Shown: positions 43,857-54,500, counted from the stretch's first letter. The stretch: DNA of 64,000 bases from Alphaproteobacteria bacterium (GCA_022825705.1 JAJDWH010000043.1:1-64000), one strand, 5' to 3'. Program-made: numbers and translations. Notes: generated by a model from the letters alone, not told the origin.

Positions 43857-45146
43857 ATGTTTCGAAACCAGCGTCATCTGGTCTTCGCAGGCATCTTGGC
43901 CGCGTCGACCGCACTGAGTGGAGCGGCGCAGGCCGAGACCATCAAGGTCGGTGTCCTGCATTCGCTCTCTGGCACGATGGCCATCAGCGAAACCACGTTG
44001 AAGGACACGATGCTGATGCTCATCGAAGAGCAGAACAGCAAGGGCGGCCTGCTCGGCAAGATGCTAGAGCCCGTCGTCGTTGATCCGGCCTCGAACTGGC
44101 CCCTCTTTGCCGAAAAGGCTCGCGAACTGATCGAGCAGCATGAGGTCGCCGTGATCTTCGGAAACTGGACGTCGGTATCCCGCAAGTCGGTGCTGCCGGT
44201 GATCGAGGAACTCAACGGACTGCTGTTCTACCCGGTTCAGTACGAGGGCGAAGAGAGCTCCCGGAACGTGTTCTACACCGGCGCAGCCCCTAATCAGCAG
44301 GCCATTCCCGCAGTTGACTATCTCCTCAGCGAGGACGGTGGTGGAGCCGAACGGATCGCGCTTCTGGGCACGGATTACGTGTACCCGCGGACAACCAACA
44401 AGATCCTCCGTGCGTACCTGAACGCGAAGGGGATTTCCGACGCGGACATCCTGGAGAACTACACGCCGTTCGGGCACGCCGACTGGCAGACGATCGTGGC
44501 GGATGTCAAGAAGTTCGCGTCCGAAGGCAAGAAGACGGCCGTGGTCTCGACGATCAACGGCGACGCCAACGTTCCGTTCTACAAGGAGCTGGCCAACCAG
44601 GGCATCAAGGCCGAGGACATCCCCGTGGTTGCCTTCTCGGTCGGCGAGGAGGAACTGGCCGGTCTCGACACCGAGCCGCTCGTAGGCCACCTCGCGGCGT
44701 GGAACTACTTCATGAGCGTGGAGACCGACGAGAACGAGGCGTTCATCGAGAAATGGCACGCGTTCATCGAGGACGAGGACCGTGTGACGAACGACCCCAT
44801 GGAAGCCCATTACATCGGCTTCAACATGTGGGTGCAGGCGGTGCAGCAGGCCGGCACGGTGGAAGTCGATGCCGTACGCCAGGCCATGTACGGTCAGACC
44901 TTCAAGAACCTGACCGGCGGCATGGCCATGATGAACACCAACCATCACCTGTCGAAGCCGGTCCTCATTGGCGAGATCCAGGATGACGGGCAGTTCGAGA
45001 CGGTCTGGGAAACCGACGGGGTGGTCAAGGGTGACGCCTGGTCGGACTTCATTCCCGAAAGCGCGAAGCTGATTGCCGACTGGACCTTCCCGTGGGTCTG
45101 CGGCAACTGCGAGGCCCCGAAGTACGGCGCTACCGCCGACATGTAG
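43857..45146 (+). CDS. urtA: Urea ABC transporter substrate-binding protein
   Basis: The 429-residue precursor has a signal peptide ending ALSGAAQA and a two-lobed binding domain that begins ETIKVGVLHSLSGTMAISET, a near-signature of UrtA. The late NMWVQAVQQAG and PWVCGNCEAPKYG segments also fit. It captures urea in the periplasm for UrtBCDE. The ATG has ACGGAGAAATTCT upstream. It is followed by two hairpins before urtB, which may let it be made in excess over the permease. Confidence 0.95.
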   Translation: MFRNQRHLVFAGILAASTALSGAAQAETIKVGVLHSLSGTMAISETTLKDTMLMLIEEQNSKGGLLGKMLEPVVVDPASNWPLFAEKARELIEQHEVAVIFGNWTSVSRKSVLPVIEELNGLLFYPVQYEGEESSRNVFYTGAAPNQQAIPAVDYLLSEDGGGAERIALLGTDYVYPRTTNKILRAYLNAKGISDADILENYTPFGHADWQTIVADVKKFASEGKKTAVVSTINGDANVPFYKELANQGIKAEDIPVVAFSVGEEELAGLDTEPLVGHLAAWNYFMSVETDENEAFIEKWHAFIEDEDRVTNDPMEAHYIGFNMWVQAVQQAGTVEVDAVRQAMYGQTFKNLTGGMAMMNTNHHLSKPVLIGEIQDDGQFETVWETDGVVKGDAWSDFIPESAKLIADWTFPWVCGNCEAPKYGATADM

Positions 45147-45162
45147 GCTGCGCATCCGGTCC

Positions 45163-45241
45163 GGGGCGGCGGGAGCAATCCCGCTGCCCCTGATCGGATC
45201 GAGCGTCGTTGCTCTACTGTTTCCCGCCGGCCTCTGGCCGG
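45163..45241 (+). other. Two hairpins between urtA and urtB
   Basis: The first (45163-45190) pairs GGGGC..GCCCC with an inner GGCGGGA/TCCCGCT stem around GCAA. The second (45227-45241) is CCGGCC-TCT-GGCCGG. Such intercistronic stems often stabilise the binding-protein mRNA or partly terminate before permease genes. Confidence 0.55.
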
Positions 45242-45265
45242 TTTCCAATGTCCGGACCCGCTGCC

Positions 45266-46912
45266 ATGCCGACACGCGGTTTCGCCCTGCCGTCCTTGGC
45301 TGCGGTGTTCTCGTGCATCGCGATCGTGGCGATCGTCGCGGGCGGCGCTCCAGCCAGCCACGCAGCAACGCTGGACGAGGCGATCCAGGGACTGTCGGCA
45401 AAGAGCTACAAGGACCGCGCCGTCGGAGTCGAGGTCCTGGCAGCGACCGGGCACCCGAGGACCATCCCGATCCTCGAGGCCATGGCGAAGGGCCAGCTGT
45501 TCGTGCGCAAGGCGGACGGTGTGCTCGTGATCGGCCACAAGACCGGCAAGGTTTATTCGCTGACGAACGCCCTGGACGGCAGTGCGGTCGGCGACGCCAG
45601 GAAGAAAGAACTCAAGAAGGTCAAGGTCAACAACCGCCTGCGCGGGGTGATCAAGGCGGCGCTGGGGGGCCTGACCCTGCTGTCCGACGATCCCGATCAG
45701 CGCGAGGAGGCGGCGGCGGCGGTGTTCGCGGCGCGCGATGCCGGGGCGCTGGAGACCGTGGAACAGGCGATCGCCCGCGAGGAGGACCCGGGTCTCCTCG
45801 ACCAGCTCACCTTGGCCAAGGCAGCCATCGAGACCAATCCGGACTTCCCGCTCGACGTTCGCCTGGCTGCGGTGGAACGCCTTTCCGAGTCGGCGCTTCC
45901 GGAAGTCCGGTCGCTGCTGGCCAGCCTCAGTCAGGAGAGCGAGCCGGATGCGGAGGTCCGGGCGAGCGCTGCGGAGGCGCTGGATGCCGTCGAGCGCGAC
46001 CTCGCCTTCTGGAACCTCCTGGGCGCCATTTTCCAGGGTCTCAGCCTTGGTTCAGTGTTGCTCCTGGCGGCCGTGGGGCTGGCCATCACATTCGGAGTCA
46101 TGGGCGTCATCAACATGGCCCATGGCGAACTGGTGATGCTCGGCGCCTACACGACCTACGTGGTCCAGCAGCTCTTCCGTGACTTCGCGCCGGGCGGCCT
46201 CGACTATTCCCTGGCCGTGGCCGTGCCGGCAGCCTTTCTCGTCGCCGGCGCCGCCGGCGTCGCGATCGAGCGCAGCGTCATTCGCTGGCTCTACGGGCGG
46301 CCGTTCGAGACCCTGTTGGCGACCTGGGGGCTGAGCCTCATCCTGCAGCAGCTGGTTCGGACGGTGTTCGGACCGACCAACCGCGAGGTGTCGAGCCCGT
46401 CGTGGCTGAGCGGGGCGTTCGAAACGGCGACGGGGCTGGTGCTCCCCTACAACCGGGTCGCCATCATCATCTTCAGCCTGCTGGTGGTTGCCGGCATCGC
46501 GCTGGTCCTTCGCCGCACCGCCCTGGGGTTGTACATGCGGGCGGTCACCCAGAACCGGTCCATGGCGTCATCCATGGGGATCCGGACCGGGTGGGTCGAT
46601 GCCGCGACCTTCGGCCTGGGCGCGGGCATCGCGGGCGTGGCCGGGGTGGCCCTCAGCCAGATCGACAACGTGAGCCCCAATCTCGGGCAGGCTTACATCG
46701 TCGACAGCTTCATGGTCGTGGTGTTCGGCGGGGTCGGCAACCTCTGGGGAACCCTGGTCGGCGCCATGAGCCTCGGGGTTATCAACAAGTTCCTGGAGCC
46801 GTTCGCCGGCGCGGTTCTCGCGAAGATCCTCGTGCTGGTGGCCATCATCCTGTTCATCCAGAAGCGGCCGCGCGGCCTGTTCGCCCTCAAGGGCCGTGCG
46901 GCGGAAAGCTGA
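45266..46912 (+). CDS. urtB: Urea ABC transporter permease UrtB
   Basis: The protein of about 548 residues has the UrtB layout: a signal-like helix, a periplasmic helical domain of roughly 200 residues (HEAT-like, with ASHAATLDEAIQGLSAKSYK) and a LIV-type permease domain of eight helices containing GVINMAHGELVMLGAYTTY and GVGNLWGTLVGAMSLG. With UrtC it forms the channel for urea. The start is uncertain between ATG 45266 and ATG 45248; neither has a strong ribosome binding site. Confidence 0.92.
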   Translation: MPTRGFALPSLAAVFSCIAIVAIVAGGAPASHAATLDEAIQGLSAKSYKDRAVGVEVLAATGHPRTIPILEAMAKGQLFVRKADGVLVIGHKTGKVYSLTNALDGSAVGDARKKELKKVKVNNRLRGVIKAALGGLTLLSDDPDQREEAAAAVFAARDAGALETVEQAIAREEDPGLLDQLTLAKAAIETNPDFPLDVRLAAVERLSESALPEVRSLLASLSQESEPDAEVRASAAEALDAVERDLAFWNLLGAIFQGLSLGSVLLLAAVGLAITFGVMGVINMAHGELVMLGAYTTYVVQQLFRDFAPGGLDYSLAVAVPAAFLVAGAAGVAIERSVIRWLYGRPFETLLATWGLSLILQQLVRTVFGPTNREVSSPSWLSGAFETATGLVLPYNRVAIIIFSLLVVAGIALVLRRTALGLYMRAVTQNRSMASSMGIRTGWVDAATFGLGAGIAGVAGVALSQIDNVSPNLGQAYIVDSFMVVVFGGVGNLWGTLVGAMSLGVINKFLEPFAGAVLAKILVLVAIILFIQKRPRGLFALKGRAAES

Positions 46913-46915
46913 GTG

Positions 46916-48067
46916 ATGGTGGTCCGGTCGGTGCTCGTCGATCTGCTTGCCGGCAATCGGGGCGGCCAGATCCTGCTGGCCGTGCTGCTGGCGGCCGTCG
47001 TGGTGGTGCCGATTTCGAACCTGCTGCTGCCCGAGGATTCGGTCCTGCACGTTCCCACCTACGTCGTCAGCCTGATGGGCAAGTACCTGACGTTCGCATT
47101 GCTGGCCCTGAGCGTCGACCTGATCTGGGGGTACGCGGGCGTGCTCAGTCTCGGCCACGGCGCGTTCTTTGCGCTCGGCGGCTATGCCATGGGCATGTAC
47201 ATGATGCGCCAGATCGGCGACCGGGGGGTCTACGGGCATCCCGAACTGCCGGATTTCATGGTTTTCCTCGACTGGAAGGAGCTGCCCTGGTACTGGCAGG
47301 GATTCGACTGGTTCCCGTTCGCCATAATCATGGCGCTGGTCGTGCCGGGAGCGCTGGCGTTGGTCTTCGGCTGGTTCGCGTTCCGCTCCCGGGTGACCGG
47401 CGTCTATCTCTCGATCATCACCCAAGCCATGACGTTTGCGCTCATGCTCGCGTTCTTCCGCAACGACATGGGCTTCGGCGGCAACAACGGGCTGACCGAT
47501 TTCAAGGACCTGCTGGGGTTCAACCTGCAGGCGGACGGCACGCGGGTCGCGCTCTTCTGCGCCAGTGCGGCGGCCGTGGCGCTGGGCTACCTGCTCGGGC
47601 GCTTCATCGTCCGCAGCCGCGCCGGGAGAGTGCTGGTCGCCGTCCGGGATGCCGAGACCCGCGTCCGCTTCCTGGGTTATCGGGTCGAACACTACAAGCT
47701 CTTCGTCTTTGTCCTGTCGGCCATGCTGGCCGGCCTCGCCGGGGCCCTGTACGTCCCGCAGGTCGGCATCATCAACCCGTCCGAGTTCGCGCCGGCAGCG
47801 TCCATCGAGATCGTGGTCTGGGTGGCAGTGGGCGGCCGGGGATCCCTGTACGGCGCTGTGCTCGGGGCGATCCTCGTCAACTACGCGAAGACGGTGTTCA
47901 CCGGGGTACTCCCGGACATGTGGCTGTTTGTGCTGGGGGGGCTGTTCATCGCCGTGACCCTGTTCCTGCCGAAGGGGCTCGTCGGGACCGTCCCGGTCTT
48001 CAAGCGCGCAGGCGCGCGCTGGCGGCGCAGGTCCGGCCGGGCAAGGTCCCCGGAGTCGGCACCGTGA
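46916..48067 (+). CDS. urtC: Urea ABC transporter permease UrtC
   Basis: This LIV-type permease partner of UrtB has about ten helices and the signature YAGVLSLGHGAFFALGGYAM. GGRGSLYGAVLGAILVNYA near the C-terminus matches UrtC. The start is ATG 46916, three bases after the urtB stop (a GTG directly at 46913 is equally possible). Its stop overlaps urtD (GTGA). Confidence 0.94.
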   Translation: MVVRSVLVDLLAGNRGGQILLAVLLAAVVVVPISNLLLPEDSVLHVPTYVVSLMGKYLTFALLALSVDLIWGYAGVLSLGHGAFFALGGYAMGMYMMRQIGDRGVYGHPELPDFMVFLDWKELPWYWQGFDWFPFAIIMALVVPGALALVFGWFAFRSRVTGVYLSIITQAMTFALMLAFFRNDMGFGGNNGLTDFKDLLGFNLQADGTRVALFCASAAAVALGYLLGRFIVRSRAGRVLVAVRDAETRVRFLGYRVEHYKLFVFVLSAMLAGLAGALYVPQVGIINPSEFAPAASIEIVVWVAVGGRGSLYGAVLGAILVNYAKTVFTGVLPDMWLFVLGGLFIAVTLFLPKGLVGTVPVFKRAGARWRRRSGRARSPESAP

Positions 48068-48837
48068 GCGACGTCGCTGTCCAGGCGCGGCCGGAGCTGC
48101 ACGACACCATCCTGTACCTGGACGGCGTATCGGTATCGTTCGACGGCTTCAAGGCCCTGAACGATCTCAGCTTCTATGTCGAGGTGGGCGAACTTCGCGC
48201 CGTGATCGGACCCAACGGTGCCGGCAAGACGACGATGATGGATGTGGTGACGGGCAAGACCCGGCCGGATCGCGGCCAGGTCGAGTTCAACGGCGGCATC
48301 GATCTCACGCAACTGGACGAAGCGGCGATTGCCAATCTGGGAATCGGCCGGAAGTTCCAGAAGCCCACCGTGTTCGAGGAACACACCGTCTTCGACAACC
48401 TGGAGCTCGCGCTCGCGGGCACCCGCGGGGTGTTCGGAAGCCTGTTCGCCCGCCTCGGCGCCGCTTCCCGCGAGCGGATCGACGGGGTGCTCGAGACGAC
48501 CGCCCTGATCTCCCATCGTGACCGGCGGGCGGGCGACCTGTCCCACGGCCAGAAACAATGGCTCGAGATCGGGATGCTGCTGATGCAGGATCCCGAACTC
48601 CTGCTGGTCGACGAGCCGGCCGCCGGCATGACCGACGAGGAAACCGAACAGACGGCGGCGCTGCTCACCCGGATTGCCGGATCGCGTTCGGTCGTCGTGG
48701 TGGAGCACGACATGGCGTTCGTGCGGGGCCTGGGTTGCCGGGTCACCGTGCTGCATGAAGGCGCGGTGTTGGCCGAAGGAACCCTCGATGCCGTGCAAAA
48801 CGACGCGCGGGTGGTCGAGGTGTACCTGGGGCGCTAG
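48064..48837 (+). CDS. urtD: Urea ABC transporter ATPase UrtD
   Basis: The 257-residue ATPase of the LivG type has Walker A GPNGAGKTT, an LSHGQKQWLEIGMLLMQDP signature region and Walker B LLLVDEPAAGMT. NLGIGRKFQKPTVFEEHTVF is typical of UrtD. It energises urea import with UrtE. The GTG start overlaps the urtC stop by four bases; a longer open frame upstream is antisense/out-of-frame to urtB and urtC and is not real. Confidence 0.94.
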   Translation: MSDVAVQARPELHDTILYLDGVSVSFDGFKALNDLSFYVEVGELRAVIGPNGAGKTTMMDVVTGKTRPDRGQVEFNGGIDLTQLDEAAIANLGIGRKFQKPTVFEEHTVFDNLELALAGTRGVFGSLFARLGAASRERIDGVLETTALISHRDRRAGDLSHGQKQWLEIGMLLMQDPELLLVDEPAAGMTDEETEQTAALLTRIAGSRSVVVVEHDMAFVRGLGCRVTVLHEGAVLAEGTLDAVQNDARVVEVYLGR

Positions 48838-48839
48838 CC

Positions 48840-49535
48840 ATGCTGCAGGTCGAGGCCATCGATTTCCACTACGGGGCCAGCCAGGCGCTGCGCCAGGTCA
48901 GCTTGAGCGCCGCGCCGGGCCGCGTGACCTGCGTGATGGGGCGCAACGGCGTGGGGAAGACCACGCTGCTTCGGGCCATCGTTGGCCAGCAGATGATCAG
49001 CGCCGGCCGGATCCTGTGGGAGGGCGCCGACATCTCGGCGCTCGCGGCGTACCAGCGCGCCGCCCGGGGCATCGCCTACGTGCCCCAGGGGCGCGAGATC
49101 TTCCCGCTTCTCAGTGTCCGCGAGAACCTCTACACCGGCTATGCCTCGCTGCCCCGGCCGACCCGTACGCTGCCGGAGGAGATCTTCCACCTGTTCCCCG
49201 TCCTGCGCGACATGCTCGGTCGCCGCGGCGGTGACCTGTCCGGCGGGCAGCAACAGCAACTGGCGATCGCCCGGGCACTGGTGATGCGGCCCCGGCTGCT
49301 GGTGCTCGACGAGCCGACGGAGGGCATCCAGCCGTCGATCATCAAGGACATCGAACGGGTGATCCGGACGTTGGCCGCCCGCGGGGACATGGCGATCCTC
49401 CTCGTGGAGCAGTACTTCGAGTTCGCGCGCGACCTCGCCGACGACTTCATCGTCATGGACCGTGGCGAAGTGGTGCTGTCGGGCAAGTCCGACGACATGG
49501 TTGAGGAAGATGTCCGCCGCCGCCTCACCGTCTGA
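48840..49535 (+). CDS. urtE: Urea ABC transporter ATPase UrtE
   Basis: The 231-residue LivF-type ATPase has Walker A GRNGVGKTT, the signature LSGGQQQQLAIARAL and Walker B LLVLDEPTEGIQPSII, where TEGIQPSII is typical of UrtE. It starts two bases after urtD and overlaps ureD by 26 bases, so uptake and urease genes form one translationally linked unit. Confidence 0.94.
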   Translation: MLQVEAIDFHYGASQALRQVSLSAAPGRVTCVMGRNGVGKTTLLRAIVGQQMISAGRILWEGADISALAAYQRAARGIAYVPQGREIFPLLSVRENLYTGYASLPRPTRTLPEEIFHLFPVLRDMLGRRGGDLSGGQQQQLAIARALVMRPRLLVLDEPTEGIQPSIIKDIERVIRTLAARGDMAILLVEQYFEFARDLADDFIVMDRGEVVLSGKSDDMVEEDVRRRLTV

Positions 49536-50370
49536 AGCGCCGGTATCCGGACACCGCGTCCACGGCGTGGCCGAGGTCGGCTTCGCGGGCGCCGGCGCGG
49601 CCTCGCTGCGCCACCTGTACCAGCGCGACCCGATGCGCGTCCTGTTCCCGGCCCAGCCCGCCGCCGAACCGCCGCTGGCGGCGCTCGTGACGACGTCGGG
49701 CGGCCTCGTCGGCGGTGACCGGATCGACGTCACGGCGACCGCCGGGGACGGTGCTGCCGCGATCGTGGCCGCACAGGCGGCGGAAAAGGTGTACCGCTCG
49801 ACCGGTGCGGATTGCCGGATCGATGTCCGCCTGGAGGCCGCGGAAGGCGCGTGGCTCGAGTGGCTGCCCCAGGAGACGATCCTGTTCGATCAGGCGCGGC
49901 TGCGGCGCCGGGTCTGCATCGACCGTGCGCCCGGAGGGCGGGTCCTGGCCGGCGAGTTTCTGGTGCTGGGGCGAATTGCGTCCGGCGAGCAGATGACGCG
50001 GGGGCTGGTCCGTGAGGCGTGGGAGGTGCGCAGGAACGGCGACCTCGTCTGGGCCGACGCGCTCCACGTCGAGGACGACCTGCCGGCTGTGCTCGACCAC
50101 CCGGCCGGCTTCGGTGGCGCGCGGGCCGTGGCCTGCGCGGTCTATGCCGCGGACGACGCGCCCGCACGGCAGCAGGAGGCCCGGCGCCTGCTCGATGACC
50201 TGCCGGCCGGCGTGCGCGCCGGGGCCACGGTCGTCAACGGCGTGCTGGTCGTGCGGTGGCTCGCGGAACGCGGGGACCACGTCCGCTGCGCGTTTGCGAC
50301 CTTCTGGGCAGGGTTTCGCGCCACCGCGGCGGGTCTCGCCGCCGGCCTGCCCCGGCTCTGGCACGTCTGA
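49510..50370 (+). CDS. ureD: Urease accessory protein UreD
   Basis: The 286-residue protein is the scaffold that binds urease and UreF/UreG during nickel-site assembly. It has the family stretches VTTSGGLVGGDRIDV and AAEKVYRSTG, and WLEWLPQETILFDQARLRR. The ATG at 49510 has GAGGAAG upstream, inside the end of urtE. UreA follows after 15 bases. Confidence 0.93.
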   Translation: MSAAASPSEAPVSGHRVHGVAEVGFAGAGAASLRHLYQRDPMRVLFPAQPAAEPPLAALVTTSGGLVGGDRIDVTATAGDGAAAIVAAQAAEKVYRSTGADCRIDVRLEAAEGAWLEWLPQETILFDQARLRRRVCIDRAPGGRVLAGEFLVLGRIASGEQMTRGLVREAWEVRRNGDLVWADALHVEDDLPAVLDHPAGFGGARAVACAVYAADDAPARQQEARRLLDDLPAGVRAGATVVNGVLVVRWLAERGDHVRCAFATFWAGFRATAAGLAAGLPRLWHV

Positions 50371-50385
50371 TTCAGGAGGACATGC

Positions 50386-50688
<303 letters not shown>

Positions 50689-50704
50689 AATCGGGAGATG
50701 ACCG

Positions 50705-51016
50705 ATGATTCCCGGTGAGATCATGACCGCGCCCGGCTCGCTGCTCCTCAACGCGGAGGCCGACGCCATCACGATCACGGTGGCCAACACCGGCGACCGG
50801 CCGATCCAGGTTGGCTCGCATTACCATTTCTTCGAGGTCAACACCGCGCTCGAGTTCGACCGCGATGCGGCGCGGGGCCGCCGCCTCGACATTCCCGCCG
50901 GGACCGCGATGCGGTTCGAGCCGGGCCAGCAGCGCGAGGCGCGGCTCATTCCTTACGCCGGTGCCCGGGTCGTCCGCGGGTTCAATGCCCGGGTTCAGGG
51001 TCCACTGGAGGACTAG
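50705..51016 (+). CDS. ureB: Urease beta subunit
   Basis: The 103-residue subunit starts [16 protein letters not shown] and has [20 protein letters not shown] and the [15 protein letters not shown] strand, the standard beta fold. It bridges UreC subunits. It lies 16 bases after ureA and three before ureC. Confidence 0.97.
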   Translation: MIPGEIMTAPGSLLLNAEADAITITVANTGDRPIQVGSHYHFFEVNTALEFDRDAARGRRLDIPAGTAMRFEPGQQREARLIPYAGARVVRGFNARVQGPLED

Positions 51017-51019
51017 GTC

Positions 51020-52726
51020 GTGCCATTTTCCATTGAGCGGGCGGCCTACGCCGCCATGTACGGGCCGACGGTCGGCGATCGGGTCAGGCTGGCCGACACC
51101 GACCTGTTCATCGAAGTGGAAGCCGACCGGACCGTGTACGGCGAAGAGGTCAAGTTCGGCGGCGGCAAGGTCATCCGCGACGGCATGGGCCAAGGATCTG
51201 CCGGCCGTGCGGACGGTGCGGTGGACACCGTGATCACGAACGCCCTGATCGTCGATCACTGGGGAGTGATCAAGGCGGACGTGGGCCTTCGCGATGGCCG
51301 GATCGCCGCGATCGGCAAGGCCGGCAACCCGGATACGCAGCCGAACGTGGACATCGTCGTCGGGCCGGGCACCGAGGCGATCGCCGGCGAGGGCCGCATC
51401 CTGACCGCCGGCGGCATCGATGCGCACATTCACTGGATCTGCCCGCAGCAGGTCGACGATGCCCTCTACTCGGGCGTCACCACGATGCTGGGCGGTGGCA
51501 CGGGCCCTGCTGAGGGGACGAACGCGACGACGTGCACGCCGGGGCCCTGGCACCTGGCCCGCATGCTGGAGGCGGCGGAGGCGTTGCCGGTCAATCTCGG
51601 TTTCTACGGCAAGGGGAACGCCTCCGAGCCGACGGCGCTGGTCGAGCAGGTGCGCGCCGGGGCCTGCGGCCTGAAGCTGCACGAGGACTGGGGCACCACG
51701 CCCGCGGCCATCGACACGTGCCTGTCCGTCGCCGACGAGTGGGACGTCGGCGTCGCAATCCATACCGACACCCTGAACGAGTCGGGCTACCTCGAGACCA
51801 CGACGGCCGCGTTCCGGAACCGCACGATTCATGCGTTCCACACCGAAGGGGCCGGCGGCGGCCACGCGCCGGACATCATCAGGCTCTGCGGCGAGCCCAA
51901 CGTGCTGCCGTCCAGCACCAATCCCACCCGTCCGTTCACCGTGAACACCGTCGACGAGCACCTCGACATGCTCATGGTGTGTCATCACCTGGACCCGAAC
52001 ATCCCGGAGGACGTGGCATTTGCGGAGAGCCGCATTCGGCGCGAGACCATCGCGGCGGAGGACATCCTGCATGATCTCGGAGCGTTCTCGATGATCGCCT
52101 CCGACAGTCAGGCCATGGGTCGAGTCGGGGAAGTGATCGTCCGGACCTGGCAGACCGCCGACAAGATGAAGCAGCAGCGCGGCCGTCTCCCGGAGGAGCG
52201 CGGCGACAACGACAACTTCCGGGTGCGGCGGTACATCGCGAAATACACGATCAATCCAGCCCGGACGCACGGTATCGACGGCGAGGTCGGGTCGGTCGAG
52301 GTGGGCAAGCTGGCCGACCTGGTGCTGTGGAAGCCGATGTTCTTCGGCGTCAAGCCCGATCTCGTGCTCAAGGGAGGGGCGATCGCCGCCGCGGCGATGG
52401 GGGATCCGAACGCATCGATTCCGACGCCGCAGCCCGTGCACTACCGTCCGATGTTCGCGGCGCTGGGGCGTGCCCGGTCCTCGTCATCGGTGACATTCGT
52501 CTCGCAGGCGGGCCTGGAGGACGGACTGGGCGAACTGGGACTGACGAAACGGCTGGTGGCGGTGTCGGGTACCCGTGCGCTCGGCAAGAAGGACATGGTG
52601 CTGAACGACCTCTGCCCGGCGATCGACGTCGATCCCGAGACGTACGAGGTCCGCGCCGACGGAGCGCTGCTGACCTGTGAGCCGGCAACCCGGTTGCCGA
52701 TGGCCCAGCGCTACTTTCTCTTCTGA
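51020..52726 (+). CDS. ureC: Urease alpha subunit (catalytic)
   Basis: The 568-residue subunit hydrolyses urea to ammonia and carbamate at a di-nickel site. All ligands are visible: H136 and H138 (HIHWICPQQ), the carbamylated K219 (GLKLHEDWG), H248, H274 and D362 ([10 protein letters not shown]). The mobile flap Cys/His are in VCHHLDP (321-323). No residue is missing, so the enzyme should be active. GTG is the start, four bases after ureB. Confidence 0.98.
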   Translation: MPFSIERAAYAAMYGPTVGDRVRLADTDLFIEVEADRTVYGEEVKFGGGKVIRDGMGQGSAGRADGAVDTVITNALIVDHWGVIKADVGLRDGRIAAIGKAGNPDTQPNVDIVVGPGTEAIAGEGRILTAGGIDAHIHWICPQQVDDALYSGVTTMLGGGTGPAEGTNATTCTPGPWHLARMLEAAEALPVNLGFYGKGNASEPTALVEQVRAGACGLKLHEDWGTTPAAIDTCLSVADEWDVGVAIHTDTLNESGYLETTTAAFRNRTIHAFHTEGAGGGHAPDIIRLCGEPNVLPSSTNPTRPFTVNTVDEHLDMLMVCHHLDPNIPEDVAFAESRIRRETIAAEDILHDLGAFSMIASDSQAMGRVGEVIVRTWQTADKMKQQRGRLPEERGDNDNFRVRRYIAKYTINPARTHGIDGEVGSVEVGKLADLVLWKPMFFGVKPDLVLKGGAIAAAAMGDPNASIPTPQPVHYRPMFAALGRARSSSSVTFVSQAGLEDGLGELGLTKRLVAVSGTRALGKKDMVLNDLCPAIDVDPETYEVRADGALLTCEPATRLPMAQRYFLF

Positions 52727-52737
52727 GTGCGACGGCA

Positions 52738-53199
52738 ATGCGGCGCGCGATTGCGGTGCTGCGCCACGGCGCCTGGACACCGCCGCCGGAGGGTCCGTCC
52801 GTGACCCTGGTGCATGACGACCGGCAGCGCCGCCGCGGGCGGCTGCGCAGCGATGACGGCGAGCCACTGCTCCTCGACCTGGAGACCGTGCCCCGATTGC
52901 AGGACGGTGACGGACTGACGCTTGCCGGCGGCGGCGCGGTGCTGGTTCGGGCGGCGCCCGAACCGGTCGTCGATATCCGCTGTGAATCTGCGGCGCACGC
53001 GGCCAAGGTGGCATGGCACATCGGCAATCGCCATGCCCCGCTGCAAGTGCTGGCGGATGGAGGCCTCAGGATTCAGGACGACCACGTATTGGCCGGGATG
53101 GCGGAGGGGTTGGGCGCGACCACGCAACGGCGGCAAGCCCCGTTCTCGCCGGAGCCCGGTGCATACGCCGTGTCCGATCCCGGGGAAGACCGCGGGTAG
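52738..53199 (+). CDS. ureE: Urease nickel chaperone UreE
   Basis: The 153-residue protein has the N-terminal peptide-binding domain (RRGRLRSDDGEPLLLDL) and the metal-binding domain with the family motif AWHIGNRHAPLQVL, whose His binds nickel at the dimer interface. The His-rich tail found in some homologues is absent; the protein ends in Pro/Asp/Gly. It hands nickel to UreG. The gap to ureC is 11 bases, to ureF eight. Confidence 0.9.
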   Translation: MRRAIAVLRHGAWTPPPEGPSVTLVHDDRQRRRGRLRSDDGEPLLLDLETVPRLQDGDGLTLAGGGAVLVRAAPEPVVDIRCESAAHAAKVAWHIGNRHAPLQVLADGGLRIQDDHVLAGMAEGLGATTQRRQAPFSPEPGAYAVSDPGEDRG

Positions 53200-53207
53200 G
53201 TCCGGGC

Positions 53208-53879
53208 ATGGAAGCCGATCGGCGCATCATCCGCCTGATGGCCTGGCTCGGACCGTCGTTTCCGGTCGGCGCCTACGCGTACTCGCACGGAATCGAGTAT
53301 GCCGTCGAGGCCGGACTGGTCCGCGACCAGGACACGCTGGCGACGTGGGTACGCGGCATCCTCCGGTTTGGCGCCGCCCGCGTCGATGCCGACCTCTACC
53401 GTGAGACCTGGCACGCAGCCAGTTGCGGTGACGCCGAGCGTCTGGCCGTGGTGGGTGCGCTGGGCCGGGCCATGCGCGGCACGTTCGAGATCGCGACAGA
53501 GACCGCCGCGCAGGGAACCGCCTTCGAGGATACGGTTGCGGCGGCATGGGACGGCGCCCGCGCGGCGGACGGACGCGCGCCGCCGGTATATCCGGTCAGC
53601 GTCGCCGCCGCTGTCGCCCGGGAGGGCATCCCGCTTCGGGAAGGTCTGGCTGCCTACCTGCATGCCCTGGCCGCGAACCTGGTGTCCGCCGGGATTCGGC
53701 TCATCCCGCTCGGCCAGGTTGCCGGGCAGCGCATCCTGGCCGATCTTGAAGCGGACGTCCTCCGGGCCACCGGCGAGGCGCTCGGCCGGTCGCTGGACGA
53801 CATCGGCTCCGCAGCAGTCGTCGTGGACTGGGCATCCATCCAGCACGAAACGCAATACACGAGGTTGTTCCGATCATGA
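53208..53879 (+). CDS. ureF: Urease accessory protein UreF
   Basis: The 223-residue all-helical protein has the usual opening [20 protein letters not shown] and the late [19 protein letters not shown]. It works with UreD as the activator/fidelity factor for UreG GTP hydrolysis. The ATG at 53208 is chosen over a longer frame starting inside ureE. It overlaps ureG by four bases. Confidence 0.93.
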   Translation: MEADRRIIRLMAWLGPSFPVGAYAYSHGIEYAVEAGLVRDQDTLATWVRGILRFGAARVDADLYRETWHAASCGDAERLAVVGALGRAMRGTFEIATETAAQGTAFEDTVAAAWDGARAADGRAPPVYPVSVAAAVAREGIPLREGLAAYLHALAANLVSAGIRLIPLGQVAGQRILADLEADVLRATGEALGRSLDDIGSAAVVVDWASIQHETQYTRLFRS

Positions 53880-54490
53880 CCACACCGTTCCGCGTGGGCA
53901 TCGGCGGGCCCGTCGGCTCCGGCAAGACGGCCTTGCTCGATGGCCTCTGCAAGTCGATGCGCGAGAGTTATGACATCGCCGCCATCACCAATGACATCTA
54001 CACCCGCGAGGATGCCGAGTTCCTGACCCGCTCCGGCGCGCTCACCCCGGAACGGATTCAGGGGGTCGAGACCGGAGGATGTCCCCACACCGCGATTCGC
54101 GAGGACGCCTCGATGAACCTGGCGGCGATCGCACAACTGGAGGCCGCGTTCCCCGATCTCGACGTCGTGTTCGTGGAATCCGGTGGCGACAATCTCGCGG
54201 CGACGTTTTCGCCTGAACTCGCCGACCTGACCCTCTACGTGATCGATGTCTCGGCGGGCGACAAGATCCCACGCAAGGGCGGACCGGGAATCACCCGATC
54301 CGACTTGCTGATCATCAACAAGACGGATCTTGCACCGCTGGTCGGCGCGGACCTTGAAGTGATGGACCGTGATACGAAACGGATGCGCGGTTCACGCCCC
54401 TTCCTGTTTGCGCAGGTGAAGCACGGCAAGGGCGTGCACGCAGTGGCGGAATTCATCGTGGAGGCCGGGGGTCTCGCAACGGAGCGTTAG
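53876..54490 (+). CDS. ureG: Urease accessory GTPase UreG
   Basis: The 204-residue SIMIBI GTPase has the P-loop GGPVGSGKT (residues 10-18), the nickel-binding CPH in [15 protein letters not shown], the [17 protein letters not shown] stretch and the guanine motif NKTD. GTP hydrolysis drives nickel transfer into urease. It ends the urt-ure cluster; the next gene is convergent. Confidence 0.97.
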   Translation: MTTPFRVGIGGPVGSGKTALLDGLCKSMRESYDIAAITNDIYTREDAEFLTRSGALTPERIQGVETGGCPHTAIREDASMNLAAIAQLEAAFPDLDVVFVESGGDNLAATFSPELADLTLYVIDVSAGDKIPRKGGPGITRSDLLIINKTDLAPLVGADLEVMDRDTKRMRGSRPFLFAQVKHGKGVHAVAEFIVEAGGLATER

Positions 54491-54500
54491 GCACGCCTCG

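Noticed and set aside
46568-47692. Minus-strand 374-codon frame opposite urtB and urtC, rich in His, Glu and Gln.
   Set aside because: It is the reverse shadow of two hydrophobic permeases; no family resemblance.
46402-48063. A long plus-strand frame that runs into urtD and could suggest a giant fused protein.
   Set aside because: The part before 48064 is out of frame over urtB and urtC; the GTG at 48064 overlapping the urtC stop is the real start.
51425-51445. HIHWICPQQ in urease looked at first like a changed active-site motif.
   Set aside because: This is the normal urease sequence; all nickel ligands are present.
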